Shown here in pieces: positions 10,479 to 20,921 of a stretch of DNA of 64,000 nucleotides. The position numbers and the translations under genes were made by a program. The notes under the pieces were generated by a model that was given only the letters and a program-made list of their open reading frames with translations, did no database searches and had not been told where the DNA came from. The stretch is from Actinomycetota bacterium. GTDB lineage: Bacteria; Actinomycetota; Actinomycetes; Nanopelagicales; Nanopelagicaceae. The first letter of the stretch is position 1; the number at the start of each line of letters is the position of its first letter. The DNA lies in contig RGJX01000001.1 of NCBI GenBank assembly GCA_010023045.1, forward strand, positions 1 through 64,000, given 5' to 3'.

Positions 10479-10584
10479 GGTCACGAGTTCCAGCTTCAAG
10501 CCCCGGCTAACTGGACGGCAACCCTCCACCGCGGTGGGGTGCTCCGGGTGAGGACCAGGTCGAGAATTTCGACAAGCGCGGGTC
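10479..10584 (+). ncRNA. SAM-IV riboswitch
   Basis: GGTCACGAGTTCCAGCTTCAAGCCCCGGCTAACTGGACGGCAACCCTCCACCGCGGTGGGGTGCTCCGGGTGAGGACCAGGTCGAG...CAAGCGCGGGTC; GGTC/GACC P1, CCAG/CTGG P2, CCACCGCGGTGG hairpin, 3' GCGCGGG strand, as I recall the actinobacterial SAM-IV consensus. Confidence 0.88.
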
Positions 10585-10593
10585 TGCAAGAAA

Positions 10594-11385
10594 TTGTCAG
10601 ATGAGGGTGGATCAGCTAGTGGCGACACAACAACATGCTCACCAGATTCACTGCAAACAGTTGAAGCTGGCGTACTAACAATCGCAACCGGCGAACCCGC
10701 TTACTATCCATGGGTAATCGATGATGCCCCTGAAAGTGGCGAGGGTTTTGAGGCCGCAGTCGCATACGCTGTCGCAGCGCAACTTGGCTATGACCAAGCT
10801 GCCGTTAAATGGGTTCGCACTACCTTCGATGCCGCGATTGCTCCAGGACCAAAGACCTTCGACTTCAACCTCCAGCAATACTCGATTACTGATGAGCGTA
10901 AGCAAGTTGTTGATTTCTCATCCCCTTACTACAAGTCAAACCAGGCGATCGTCTCATTCAAGGGAAGCAAGATTGAGGGCGTAACAACCCTTCAGGGTTT
11001 GAAAGATGCTGGCGCGAAACTAGGGGCGGCGGTCTCTACAACATCACTTGATGTAATCGAGACAAACCTTGGCCTTAAGGCTTCGGTATTCAACGATAAC
11101 GCTGCTGCCGTTACTGCGCTTAAGAACAAGCAAATCGATGGTCTTGTAGTCGATCTTCCAACCGCTTTCTATCTCTCTGCAGTTGAGGTTCCAAATGGAA
11201 TCATCGTCGGCCAGATTGATGGCAGCGACGCTGGTGACCAAGGATTTGGATTACTACTATCGAAGGACAATCCGATTACATCCTGCGTCTCACAAGCCGT
11301 AGATGCAATTCGCGATAACGGAACCCTGGCTTCGATCACAGCCCAATGGCTCGCTGATTCAGCAGGTGCTCCGGTACTCAATTAA
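10594..11385 (+). CDS. ABC transporter substrate-binding protein (polar amino acid type), apparently lacking its signal peptide
   Basis: SBP_bac_3-like sequence (GVLTIATGEPAYYPWVIDD...GFEAAVAYAVAAQLGY); ORF begins at the mature-protein region immediately after the riboswitch. Confidence 0.8.
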   Translation: MSDEGGSASGDTTTCSPDSLQTVEAGVLTIATGEPAYYPWVIDDAPESGEGFEAAVAYAVAAQLGYDQAAVKWVRTTFDAAIAPGPKTFDFNLQQYSITDERKQVVDFSSPYYKSNQAIVSFKGSKIEGVTTLQGLKDAGAKLGAAVSTTSLDVIETNLGLKASVFNDNAAAVTALKNKQIDGLVVDLPTAFYLSAVEVPNGIIVGQIDGSDAGDQGFGLLLSKDNPITSCVSQAVDAIRDNGTLASITAQWLADSAGAPVLN

Positions 11386-11413
11386 TTACATTTAATGTTT
11401 AATTGAGAAATTA

Positions 11414-12252
11414 ATGTCTGATAATCGGGGGCGCGGGGCTGGCAATAACGCTGGTGCCGCGCCTTACGATTTTGGAGGGACTTGGAAACCAAGTGAGATT
11501 GAGAGCGCTCGAAGGATCGCCCGGAAAAAGCGAAACCGCAAGAACGCACTCATAGCAGCACTTTATTCTTCAAGTGGGCTTATGGCTTTGAGGTTCTCCC
11601 AAAGATACTTCTCGGTTTTGGTACAAACGCCACATTAACTCTGATTGCCGGTACATCAGTGGCACTTCTAGGCCTACTAATCGCTCTAATTAGAACTTCA
11701 AGATCTCCTGCACTAACGCCATTTAGATTTTTAGCAACAATTTATGTAGATGTTTTCCGTGGCATTCCGATGCTCTTGGTCATCTTGTTAGTTGGTTTTG
11801 GCATTCCCGCCTTACAACTCAAGGGTGTGACAAATAATGTGCTAATTCTTGGCACTATTGCTGTGATAATCACTTATTCGGCATATGTAGCTGAAGTGAT
11901 CAGAAGTGGAATTCTTACGGTTCACCCAAGCCAGCGAGCCGCCGCACGCTCACTGGGGCTCAGTCATATCCAAACTCTCCGCCATGTAGTTCTTCCGCAG
12001 GCTTTAAAACGAGTAACGCCACCGTTATTGAATGATCTCGTCGCACTCATTAAAGACACCGGGTTGATTTCAATTCTTGGAGTTACCGATGCCATAAGAG
12101 CAGCCCAGATTCAAACTTCTAAGAGTTTTAACTATACGCCTTATGTTATGGCGGCCCTTGTATTTCTTGCTGTCACTATTCCGTTGACCCGGATGACAGA
12201 TCGAATGCTTCGCAACTCACTCGAACGCCAGAATGCGCAAGGCCAGGCATGA
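11414..12252 (+). pseudogene. ABC transporter permease (HisM/GlnP type), broken into two frames
   Basis: ORF 11414..11638 gives the cytoplasmic N-terminus (RKKRNRKNALIAAL); the rest (FFKWAYGFEVLPKILLGFGTNATLTLIAG...) is in another frame through 11659..12252. Confidence 0.75.
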
Positions 12253-12998
12253 GTACTCCTGTATTGAGAGTTGAAAAACTTCGCAAGAGTTTTGGCAAGG
12301 AAATTGTCCTTCAAGACATCACATTCTCGGTTCCAGAGCACACCGCAACTGTCTTTATCGGCGCATCTGGTAGTGGTAAATCAACACTGCTGCGGTGCAT
12401 CAATCTTCTTGAGCAAGTCGATGATGGCGTGATAAGACTCGATGGTTCAGATATATCGGCGGCTAATGTGAATCCTGATGAAGTGCGAAAGAAACTCGGT
12501 ATGGTCTTTCAGGCTTTCAATCTTTTTCCTCACATGACCGTCTTGGAGAACATAATCCTTGCGCCGACCAAAGTTCAAGGAATTGGCGAAGAAGAGGCAG
12601 TAGCTGAGGCTTTCAAGTTGCTCGAGCGCTTTGGCTTAAAGGATAAAGCTGATCAATATCCAGATCGGCTAAGTGGTGGCCAACAACAGCGAGTTGCAAT
12701 CATCCGCTCTCTCGCTCGCCATCCACGATTGTTGCTTCTCGACGAGATTACTAGCGCGCTAGACCCAGTTCTGGTTAATGAGGTACTAAGCACGGTGCGG
12801 GAGCTAAAAGGCGAGGGCATGACCATGGTCCTTGCCACCCATGAGATGGGCTTTGCCAAACAGGTCGCCAATGAGGTCTGCTTCCTTCACCACGGAAAAA
12901 TCTTGGAGTGGGGCCCACCTGAGGAGCTTCTAGAATCTCCAAAATTGTCAGAGACGAGGGAATTCATTCGAAGAGTGCATGAGGCGGGGCGTCTTTAG
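12249..12998 (+). CDS. Amino acid ABC transporter ATP-binding protein (GlnQ/HisP type)
   Basis: Walker A GASGSGKST, signature LSGGQQQRVAI, LLLLDEITSALDP. Confidence 0.94.
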   Translation: MSTPVLRVEKLRKSFGKEIVLQDITFSVPEHTATVFIGASGSGKSTLLRCINLLEQVDDGVIRLDGSDISAANVNPDEVRKKLGMVFQAFNLFPHMTVLENIILAPTKVQGIGEEEAVAEAFKLLERFGLKDKADQYPDRLSGGQQQRVAIIRSLARHPRLLLLDEITSALDPVLVNEVLSTVRELKGEGMTMVLATHEMGFAKQVANEVCFLHHGKILEWGPPEELLESPKLSETREFIRRVHEAGRL

Positions 12999-13105
12999 CC
13001 TAAAAAGTGCGTTTCGGCCTGTGGACAATTTATAATATAGCCATAGCCATCTCCCCAAATGGCAAGTCTCTAGTAAATCGCTAGAACAAAAGCAAAGGAC
13101 TATTT

Positions 13106-14542
13106 GTGCCTGTATCTCGTGCGCCCAAAAAAGCCCCAAAGAAGTCGGCTGTGAAGAAGAGCGCGAAAAAAGATGCAGGGAAAAAAGAGAAGAAGAAAGC
13201 TGGTCCAAGACTCTTTCCAACCAAAGCAGAGCTAGAAGCGATGAAACTCGCTCGCGAAGCTGGCGCAAAAGATAAGAGTGGAAAAGATAAGAAGGCCGGT
13301 CCTCGTCTCTTCCCAACTAAAGCAGAGCTAGAAGCAATGAAAGCTGCGGCATCTGGCACAAAACCAGTCACGGCTACTTCAACAGCACAAGCCACTGGAA
13401 AACCAGGTCCAAAGAAAACTGTAAAGATTGATGGCGAAGAAGTTGAGTTAGAAGAAGTTGAACTTGAAGATCTCGAGAAGTTAGTTGCAGAAACTCCTGA
13501 AGAGGGAGGCGAAGGACAATCTGACCTTCGAGTTGTAAACCTAGCTGAAGAGGCAAAGCAAGAAGAGGGCGAATTCACTCTTAAAGATTCAGAAGAAGAT
13601 GATGCGCCACCACAAACTGTTTTGACTGCTGGCGCAACTGCAGACCCAGTAAAAGATTATTTGAAGCAAATCGGCCGCGTCGCGCTCCTTAATGCCGAAC
13701 TTGAAGTAGAGCTTGCGATGCGAATTGAAGCCGGTTTATTTGCGGAAGAGAAACTTAATTCTGGTGAGAAGTTAGATAGATCAGCAAAGCGTGAACTCGA
13801 GTGGATCGCCCATGATGGACGTCGCGCTAAGAATCATCTACTTGAAGCGAACTTGCGCCTCGTTGTATCTCTGGCAAAGCGCTATACCGGCCGCGGAATG
13901 CTCTTCCTAGATCTGATCCAAGAAGGAAACCTTGGTCTTATCCGCGCCGTTGAAAAGTTTGATTACACAAAGGGTTATAAGTTCTCTACATACGCGACTT
14001 GGTGGATCCGCCAAGCGATCACTCGTGCGATGGCGGATCAAGCTAGAACTATCCGAATTCCGGTTCATATGGTTGAAGTCATCAACAAACTGGCCCGTGT
14101 CCAACGCCAGATGCTCCAAGATCTCGGCCGTGAACCAACCCCTGAGGAATTAGCAAAAGAACTAGATATGACGCCGGAAAAGGTTGTCGAAGTTCAAAAG
14201 TATGGCCGCGAACCAATTTCGCTACACACCCCGCTTGGCGAGGAGGGCGATTCAGAGTTCGGCGATCTAATCGAGGACTCCGAAGCGATTGTCCCTGCCG
14301 ACGCAGTCTCTTTCACTCTTCTACAAGAGCAACTCCACTCAGTCCTCGACACTCTTTCTGAGCGCGAAGCCGGCGTCGTGGCGATGCGTTTTGGTCTAAC
14401 TGATGGCCAACCAAAGACTCTCGATGAGATCGGCAAGGTCTACGGCGTTACCCGTGAACGTATCCGCCAGATTGAATCAAAGACTATGTCGAAGCTGCGC
14501 CACCCATCTCGTTCACAAGTCCTCCGCGACTACCTCGACTAG
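13106..14542 (+). CDS. rpoD: Principal RNA polymerase sigma factor (RpoD/HrdB/SigA)
   Basis: Regions 1.2-4.2 ([92 protein letters not shown]). Confidence 0.96.
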   Translation: MPVSRAPKKAPKKSAVKKSAKKDAGKKEKKKAGPRLFPTKAELEAMKLAREAGAKDKSGKDKKAGPRLFPTKAELEAMKAAASGTKPVTATSTAQATGKPGPKKTVKIDGEEVELEEVELEDLEKLVAETPEEGGEGQSDLRVVNLAEEAKQEEGEFTLKDSEEDDAPPQTVLTAGATADPVKDYLKQIGRVALLNAELEVELAMRIEAGLFAEEKLNSGEKLDRSAKRELEWIAHDGRRAKNHLLEANLRLVVSLAKRYTGRGMLFLDLIQEGNLGLIRAVEKFDYTKGYKFSTYATWWIRQAITRAMADQARTIRIPVHMVEVINKLARVQRQMLQDLGREPTPEELAKELDMTPEKVVEVQKYGREPISLHTPLGEEGDSEFGDLIEDSEAIVPADAVSFTLLQEQLHSVLDTLSEREAGVVAMRFGLTDGQPKTLDEIGKVYGVTRERIRQIESKTMSKLRHPSRSQVLRDYLD

Positions 14543-14551
14543 GAGATAAAA

Positions 14552-14740
14552 ATGTCAGATCGTCCAAAGATTTTTGTGAAGCCAAATGGTTCTATCCGAG
14601 TTACGGGCGAAGTGGATTTTGTAGACGCCGATGGAAAAGTCATCGAAACCAAAGAGAACTTCTCACTTTGCCGCTGTGGCCAATCCAAAGAGAAGCCATT
14701 CTGTGATGGATCGCATCGTGACGCCGGTTTCCAGGGCTAG
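14552..14740 (+). CDS. CDGSH iron-sulfur domain protein
   Basis: LCRCGQSKEKPFCDGSH motif. Confidence 0.9.
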   Translation: MSDRPKIFVKPNGSIRVTGEVDFVDADGKVIETKENFSLCRCGQSKEKPFCDGSHRDAGFQG

Positions 14741-16043
14741 CAATTCGCTTTGGTCTTCTTCTCGAACTTCTTCAAGTAAGAAAACTCCACAAGATACCTA
14801 TGACGTCGCAATTATCGGCGGTGGATTTAGTGGGCTATGGAGCGCTTATCATCTCAACAAATTAGATCCATCTTTAAAGATAGCGATATTTGAAGCAGAA
14901 GTTCTTGGCTTTGGTGCAAGCGGCCGTAATGGTGGCTGGGCATCGAGTGAATATCCCGTCTACAAAGAAACGCTTAAGAAGCGAATCGGAAGTGCTCGCA
15001 CAGCTCAACTATTTGAGGCACTTGATGGCTCGATCAATGAGATAGGAGTCTTTTCAAGTAATCAAAAAGAGGTGGGTTTCGTTAAGTCTGGAAGTCTCTA
15101 CTTTGCCCGAAACAAAGCGCAATTAGAGAGATTGAAAGCAAAAGTTGATGGCTCAAGTTATTTTTTGGGTGCGAATGAAGTAAAAGAGAAGTTAAAAGTC
15201 GAAGGTGTTCTTGGAGGAGTATTCAATCCAATCTGCGCAACCATTAATCCATTTAGCCTTCTTAATTCTCTAGCTTCCCACCTTGAGAGAGTTGGAGTAT
15301 CGATCTTTGAAGGCTCTTGGGCGAGCCCCACGCACGGGGGAGCGCTCGTAAATAGCTCCTTTATAGCGGCGCCGGTTGTAGTTCAGGCCACCGAAGCTTT
15401 TGGCTCTCCTGGGCGAGAGTTCATACCGCTTTATTCGCTCATGGTTGCAACAGAACCACTCAGTGACTCAATTTGGAATGAGATTGGAAATCCCGAGCGT
15501 TTCACATTCGCCGAAAACTCCCATATGGTCAATTACGCCCAGCGCACCACGGATAATCGAATTGCAATTGGAGGTAGAGGCGCTACTTATCCATTTGGCT
15601 CTAAGTTAAAAACCTCAAAGGAGTCAACGGCTAAAGTTCACGAGACGATTCGTGCGCTCTTGAAGTCTTGGTTTCCGGTCTTACGAGACGTTAATTTCAC
15701 ACATTCATGGGGTGGAGCAGTTGCGGTAACTCGCAATTGGGAGCCATATGTTCAATGGAACCCCAAAGAAGGATTTGGAAGATTAGGTGGATACGCCGGT
15801 GATGGCGTAACAATGAGTCATTTATCGGCAAAAGTTTTGGCGCATGAGATTCTTGATAAAGATAGCGAGTTACGAAAACTTCATTTTGTTAATTCAAGAA
15901 TTCGAAAATGGGAACCCGAACCCATTCGATATCTCGGGGTAAATGCGCTCGTAAAGTTAAGTGGGATTGCCGATAAGGAAGAGAGACTTACTGGGAGAGC
16001 TAGTCTTCTAAATAGAGTTATCGAGCCGCTGATTCTTCGGTGA
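14706..16043 (+). CDS. FAD-dependent oxidoreductase (DAO family)
   Basis: YDVAIIGGGFSGLWSAYHL, GFGASGRNGGWASSEYP; start moved to internal ATG 14706. Confidence 0.85.
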   Translation: MDRIVTPVSRASNSLWSSSRTSSSKKTPQDTYDVAIIGGGFSGLWSAYHLNKLDPSLKIAIFEAEVLGFGASGRNGGWASSEYPVYKETLKKRIGSARTAQLFEALDGSINEIGVFSSNQKEVGFVKSGSLYFARNKAQLERLKAKVDGSSYFLGANEVKEKLKVEGVLGGVFNPICATINPFSLLNSLASHLERVGVSIFEGSWASPTHGGALVNSSFIAAPVVVQATEAFGSPGREFIPLYSLMVATEPLSDSIWNEIGNPERFTFAENSHMVNYAQRTTDNRIAIGGRGATYPFGSKLKTSKESTAKVHETIRALLKSWFPVLRDVNFTHSWGGAVAVTRNWEPYVQWNPKEGFGRLGGYAGDGVTMSHLSAKVLAHEILDKDSELRKLHFVNSRIRKWEPEPIRYLGVNALVKLSGIADKEERLTGRASLLNRVIEPLILR

Positions 16044-16236
16044 TTCGATCAGTCTCATCTTGAATTCGAGAAGCGACGTTCGCAAGTCCCTCTTGATATT
16101 TCTTAGCGTGATGACCACAGAAAAGTAGTTCGAATCCATTTGCCATTACAGCGCGCACATAAGCTTGGGCGCCGCAACGATCGCAACGATCAAGCGCGTT
16201 AAGCGGTGTGGACTCAAGTACTACATTCTCAGTCAT
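16018..16236 (-). CDS. Small zinc-ribbon-like protein (DUF7455-like)
   Basis: LDRCDRCGAQAYVRAVMANGFELLFCGHHAKKY. Confidence 0.7.
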   Translation of the reverse strand: MTENVVLESTPLNALDRCDRCGAQAYVRAVMANGFELLFCGHHAKKYQEGLANVASRIQDETDRITEESAAR

Positions 16237-16425
16237 TTGCCTGCCTCTCCGTAACTTCAGTAACTGCGTAGGGGAACATCAAACCATCTCTGGTTTATTC
16301 CCCGCAGGCTGAAATTGATTTTTCTTTGCCTCGGGAGTGTCTTTTCCCGCCATTATCGACAAATTCACAGCGATTTCGGCGCGTAATCCCGATATGTGGA
16401 ATGGCGCTGGATACCCTTCGCCGTC

Positions 16426-18501
16426 GTGACAGATAAAGATACTCGCTCGGTTGAGAGCACATACACCGCAAAAGATCTCTCAGTTCTGGAAGGTCTGGAC
16501 GCTGTTCGAAAGCGTCCCGGTATGTACATCGGATCAACTGATGGTCGCGGGCTCATGCACTGCCTGTGGGAGATCATTGATAACGCGGTTGATGAAGCGT
16601 TAGCCGGGCATTGCAAGAAAATTATTATCAATTTAGAAAAAGATGGATCTATCGAAGTCCATGATGATGGTCGCGGAATCCCGGTAGATAAAGAGCCGAA
16701 GACTGGGTTAACTGGTGTAGAAGTTGTTATGACTAAGTTACATGCCGGCGGGAAGTTCGGCGGCGGTTCTTACGCAGCCACCGGCGGATTACATGGCGTT
16801 GGCGCATCTGTCGTTAATGCACTCGCTTCTCGCCTTGATGTCGAAGTAGATCGTGATGGCAAAATTTATTGGATGTCCTTCAAGCGGGGAGTTGCCGGAG
16901 TTTTCGAAGGGGATGGTCCGGGCGCTTCATTTGAACCGCAATCTGGACTTAGAACAATTGGTAAAGTCTCAGCAAAGATAACTGGAACGCGAGTTAAGTG
17001 GTGGGCTGACAAACAGATTTTCATTAAGGATTCGCAATACGATATCGAAGAGATTTATACGCGTGCCCGTCAGACTTCTTATTTGGTTCCCGGCTTAACC
17101 TTAGAAGTAAATGACAATCGCACTAAAGAAAAGACGAGTGAGACCTTCTTTCATAAAGGTGGAATCTCTGAGTATTGCAATTTCATCCAGAGCGATGCTC
17201 CAGTCGGCGGTGTAATAAGACTCATCGGCAAGGGCCACTACCAAGAGACAGTCCCGGTGCTAGATGAAAAGGGCCACTTAGAGCCAAAAGAAGTAGAGCG
17301 GGATATGGATGTAGATATTGCTGTGACATGGGGCAATGGCTATGAAACGAACATCCGCTCCTTCGTGAACATTATCGCCACACCCAAAGGCGGAACCCAC
17401 GTCCAGGGCTTTGAACGTGCGCTAACCAAATCTTTTAATGACTTTCTCCGCTCGACTGGGACTTTGAAGAAAAATGAACCTGATGTAATTAAGGATGACA
17501 TCCTCGAAGGTTTAACTGCCGTGGTCACGGTGCGGATGCAAGAACCACAATTCGAGGGCCAAACTAAAGAGGTCCTAGGTACTCCGGCTGTAACCAAGAT
17601 TGTCCAACAGGTCGTAACTGATGAGTTAAAGAAATTCTTCACAACCACTAAGCGAATCGATAAGGCTAATGGTCGACTAATTCTCGAAAAGGTCGCAAAT
17701 GCTGCGCGCACTCGAATCTCTACCCGTACTCATAAAGACCTCCAGCGTCGCAAGAATGCTTTAGAGAGTTCGGCACTTCCTGCAAAATTATCTGATTGTC
17801 GCTCAGAGGATGTATCGCGTACAGAACTATTTGTGGTTGAGGGCGAATCAGCTCTGGGTACCACGAAGGCGGCGCGTAACTCCGAGTTCCAAGCAATTCT
17901 TCCGCTCCGTGGAAAAATTTTGAATGTCCAGAAAGCTTCGCTCTCCCAGATGCTCGATAACGCAGAGTGTGCTGCAATCATCCAAGTTATTGGAGCTGGC
18001 TCTGGAAAGTCATTTAGCCTTGAAGATGTACGTTATGGCCGAATCATCTTGATGTCAGATGCTGATGTTGATGGCGCACATATTCGTTGCCTTCTCCTTA
18101 CTCTGATCTATAGATACATGCAGCCGCTAATTGAAGATGGACGGGTATTCGCTGCGATTCCACCGCTTCATCGAATTGAAGTTCTGGGATCGGGCGGGAA
18201 GAAAGGCGAAGTTCACTACACATACTCAGATGATGAGATGAAGAAGTTGTTGGCTGATCTAAAGAAGCAGGGCAAGAAGTGGCGTGAACCGATCCAGCGC
18301 TATAAGGGGCTAGGTGAAATGGATGCCGACCAGCTCCGAGAGACCACGATGGATCCTGATCACCGGACCCTGCGCCGAATCACCATTAAAGATGGAGCAG
18401 ATGCTGAGAAGATTTTTGAGTTATTGATGGGAAATGAAGTAGCGCCCCGAAAAGAGTTTATCTCTGCTGCTGATATCGATAGAGAGCGGATCGACGCTTA
18501 A
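16426..18501 (+). CDS. parE: DNA topoisomerase IV subunit B (ParE/GyrB type IIA)
   Basis: LEGLDAVRKRPGMYIGSTDGRGLMHCLWEIIDNAVDEALAG, EGESALG, PLRGKILNVQKA; GTG start 16426. Confidence 0.9.
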   Translation: MTDKDTRSVESTYTAKDLSVLEGLDAVRKRPGMYIGSTDGRGLMHCLWEIIDNAVDEALAGHCKKIIINLEKDGSIEVHDDGRGIPVDKEPKTGLTGVEVVMTKLHAGGKFGGGSYAATGGLHGVGASVVNALASRLDVEVDRDGKIYWMSFKRGVAGVFEGDGPGASFEPQSGLRTIGKVSAKITGTRVKWWADKQIFIKDSQYDIEEIYTRARQTSYLVPGLTLEVNDNRTKEKTSETFFHKGGISEYCNFIQSDAPVGGVIRLIGKGHYQETVPVLDEKGHLEPKEVERDMDVDIAVTWGNGYETNIRSFVNIIATPKGGTHVQGFERALTKSFNDFLRSTGTLKKNEPDVIKDDILEGLTAVVTVRMQEPQFEGQTKEVLGTPAVTKIVQQVVTDELKKFFTTTKRIDKANGRLILEKVANAARTRISTRTHKDLQRRKNALESSALPAKLSDCRSEDVSRTELFVVEGESALGTTKAARNSEFQAILPLRGKILNVQKASLSQMLDNAECAAIIQVIGAGSGKSFSLEDVRYGRIILMSDADVDGAHIRCLLLTLIYRYMQPLIEDGRVFAAIPPLHRIEVLGSGGKKGEVHYTYSDDEMKKLLADLKKQGKKWREPIQRYKGLGEMDADQLRETTMDPDHRTLRRITIKDGADAEKIFELLMGNEVAPRKEFISAADIDRERIDA

Positions 18502-18504
18502 AAC

Positions 18505-20001
18505 TTAGGCAATTATGGTGCGACGCGGAGTCGCAAACTTCTTTGCAACCTCGCCTAACTCTTCAGAAACCTTGGTGCGAAGGGCCGCCTCATTCTTTAG
18601 AAGTGCGGTTAGCGCGGAAATCTCACTCTTCAAGGATTTCTGTTCAGTGTCCAGTTCAATCTTCGACATCTTGGTAAGCCTACGAAGCGGCATATCAAGA
18701 ATATGAGTAGCCTGTTCATCGCTCAATTTGAAAGTCTTCATCAATGATGACTTAGCTTCAGAAGCATCTTCGCTGCCACGTACGATCTTTACGACTTTAT
18801 CGATATCAACAATCGCCTTTAGAAGTCCCTCTACAAGAGTCAATCGCGCTGAAGCCTTCTCTTTTCGGAAGTTTGATCGACGGGTAACTACTTCGATGCG
18901 ATGATCGACAAAGACTTGAAGTAATTCTTTGAGTCCAAGGGTCTTTGGTTTGCCATTTACGAGGGCAACTGCGTTGATTGAGAAGGCATCTTCTAGGGGG
19001 GTGAGCTTGTAGAGGTTCTCTAGAACTTGTTCTGGCTCAAAACCATTCTTGATCTCAATGACGACTCGAGTTCCATTCTGGCCATCTGTTAGATCTACGA
19101 TGTCAGATATACCTTGAATCTTCTTGCTTCGTACGAGGTCGCTGATTCGTTCCACCACTTTCTCAGGACCAATGTTGTAAGGCAACTCAGTGATGGTTAT
19201 TCCCTGCTTACGTGTTGTAACTTTTCCAATCTCAACCTTTGCTCGGACTTTGAAAGCGCCTTTACCGGTCTGGTAGGCCTCTAGTACGCCTTCCTTACCA
19301 ATCAGCGTTCCACCAGTCGGGAAGTCGGGGCCTGGAACCAATTTCATTAATTGCTTTACCGTTGCGCTCGGATTCTCAATTAGATGTTGAGCAGCTGTAA
19401 TTACTTCGCCAAGATTATGCGGTGCCATGTTCGTTGCCATACCGACTGCAATTCCAGTCGCACCATTGACTAAGAGATTTGGATAGGCCGCGGGAAGAAC
19501 AAGTGGCTCCATGATCTGGCCGTCATAATTTGCGCCAAAGTCCACGGTATTTTCATCGACTTCATCGACCATCATCTGTGAGGCTGAGGCAAGGCGCGCC
19601 TCGGTGTAACGCATAGCGGCTGGGCCGGCATCTAGCGATCCAAAATTTCCATGTCCATCAACAAGCGGCAATCTCATGGAGAATGCTTGAGCCATTCGAA
19701 CTAGAGCATCGTAAATCGCGCCATCGCCATGCGGGTGCAACTTACCCATAACTTCGCCGACGACTCGCGCACTCTTTACATGTCCGCGATCAGGGCGAAG
19801 ACCCATCTCCGACATCTGGTGGAGGATGCGCCGCTGTACCGGCTTTAAACCATCACGCGCATCAGGTAAAGCGCGAGAATAAATTACGGAGTAGGCATAT
19901 TCAAGAAAAGAATCAGAGAGTTCGCTAGATACATCGACGTCAACAATCTTGCCCGGAAACTCACCAGGCTTAGGTCCACTCTTTGAATCGCGCTTTGCCA
20001 C
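18505..20001 (-). CDS. parC: DNA topoisomerase IV subunit A (ParC-type), lacking the C-terminal domain
   Basis: [23 protein letters not shown]...[10 protein letters not shown]...; 498 aa, ends at ...[14 protein letters not shown]; convergent with parE. Confidence 0.88.
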   Translation of the reverse strand: MAKRDSKSGPKPGEFPGKIVDVDVSSELSDSFLEYAYSVIYSRALPDARDGLKPVQRRILHQMSEMGLRPDRGHVKSARVVGEVMGKLHPHGDGAIYDALVRMAQAFSMRLPLVDGHGNFGSLDAGPAAMRYTEARLASASQMMVDEVDENTVDFGANYDGQIMEPLVLPAAYPNLLVNGATGIAVGMATNMAPHNLGEVITAAQHLIENPSATVKQLMKLVPGPDFPTGGTLIGKEGVLEAYQTGKGAFKVRAKVEIGKVTTRKQGITITELPYNIGPEKVVERISDLVRSKKIQGISDIVDLTDGQNGTRVVIEIKNGFEPEQVLENLYKLTPLEDAFSINAVALVNGKPKTLGLKELLQVFVDHRIEVVTRRSNFRKEKASARLTLVEGLLKAIVDIDKVVKIVRGSEDASEAKSSLMKTFKLSDEQATHILDMPLRRLTKMSKIELDTEQKSLKSEISALTALLKNEAALRTKVSEELGEVAKKFATPRRTIIA

Positions 20002-20032
20002 GGCGTGATTCTGCCAACGTCTTAGCTAATTT

Positions 20033-20920
20033 CTATGGATTGACTCTCGGCCTTGCGCCGATAGTTGCGACACATTGAGCGGCAACTTCCACAGCTCGCG
20101 AGATTGCAGCGCCAAGATCCTTTGAAGCGAGCCATGAGGCGAGGAAGCCTGCTGCAAATGCATCGCCGGCTCCAGTCGTGTCGATAACTACAGCTTCTTC
20201 TGCTGGTGTAGAGATTAAATCTGCGTCATTACATTTCGCGACAGCACCTTTGGCGCCACGCTTAATCACAATCAACGGAGCGAGATGTTTTAGGGATTGG
20301 AACTGCTCAGATTGATTCGTTGATCCGGTGAGGTATTCCGCTTCTGATTCATTCATGAATAGCCCACTAAATCCTCTAATGAGTGAGATTGCACGTTCTT
20401 TACCGAAAGCGCTCATTGTTCCAATTGAAGCAACATCGAAGAAAATCGGTATTCCGAGTTCCTGTATTGCATGAATCACTCCAACGACGCCATCACTGGA
20501 TTGTGGGTTAAAGAGTGAGTAGCCAGATAGAAAAACTCCATCAATTCCAACCAAACTGGGTAGATCAGAAAGGCTCAGGCCCGAATTAGCTCCCGCATCG
20601 GGAAACATAGTTCGGTTTCCGCTTTCATCTACTAAGACAACGACGGTTCCGGTTTTTGCACCGTCCAACGGTTGATTCTCGTGGCGCACGCCATGTGAAG
20701 TTAGCTCGGAGCGGAAGAACTCCCCAGATAAATCACTGCCGATTCGACCGGCAAATGAAGTTGTTACCCCGAGATGGGCAAGCCAGGTCGCAGTATTTGC
20801 AGCAGCGCCACCGCCATGCATAGAGATCTCTGAGAGAGTATCGCTATTAACGTTAATCGCGCCCTTCATCTGGACAATAACATCAATCATGGCATCGCCG
20901 ATACAGAGAACTTTGATCAT
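20033..20920 (-). CDS. PfkB-family carbohydrate kinase, likely pseudouridine kinase
   Basis: GGGAAANTATWLAHLG and DTTGAGDAFAAGFL; adjacent to psuG. Confidence 0.82.
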   Translation of the reverse strand: MIKVLCIGDAMIDVIVQMKGAINVNSDTLSEISMHGGGAAANTATWLAHLGVTTSFAGRIGSDLSGEFFRSELTSHGVRHENQPLDGAKTGTVVVLVDESGNRTMFPDAGANSGLSLSDLPSLVGIDGVFLSGYSLFNPQSSDGVVGVIHAIQELGIPIFFDVASIGTMSAFGKERAISLIRGFSGLFMNESEAEYLTGSTNQSEQFQSLKHLAPLIVIKRGAKGAVAKCNDADLISTPAEEAVVIDTTGAGDAFAAGFLASWLASKDLGAAISRAVEVAAQCVATIGARPRVNP

Positions 20921-20921
20921 A

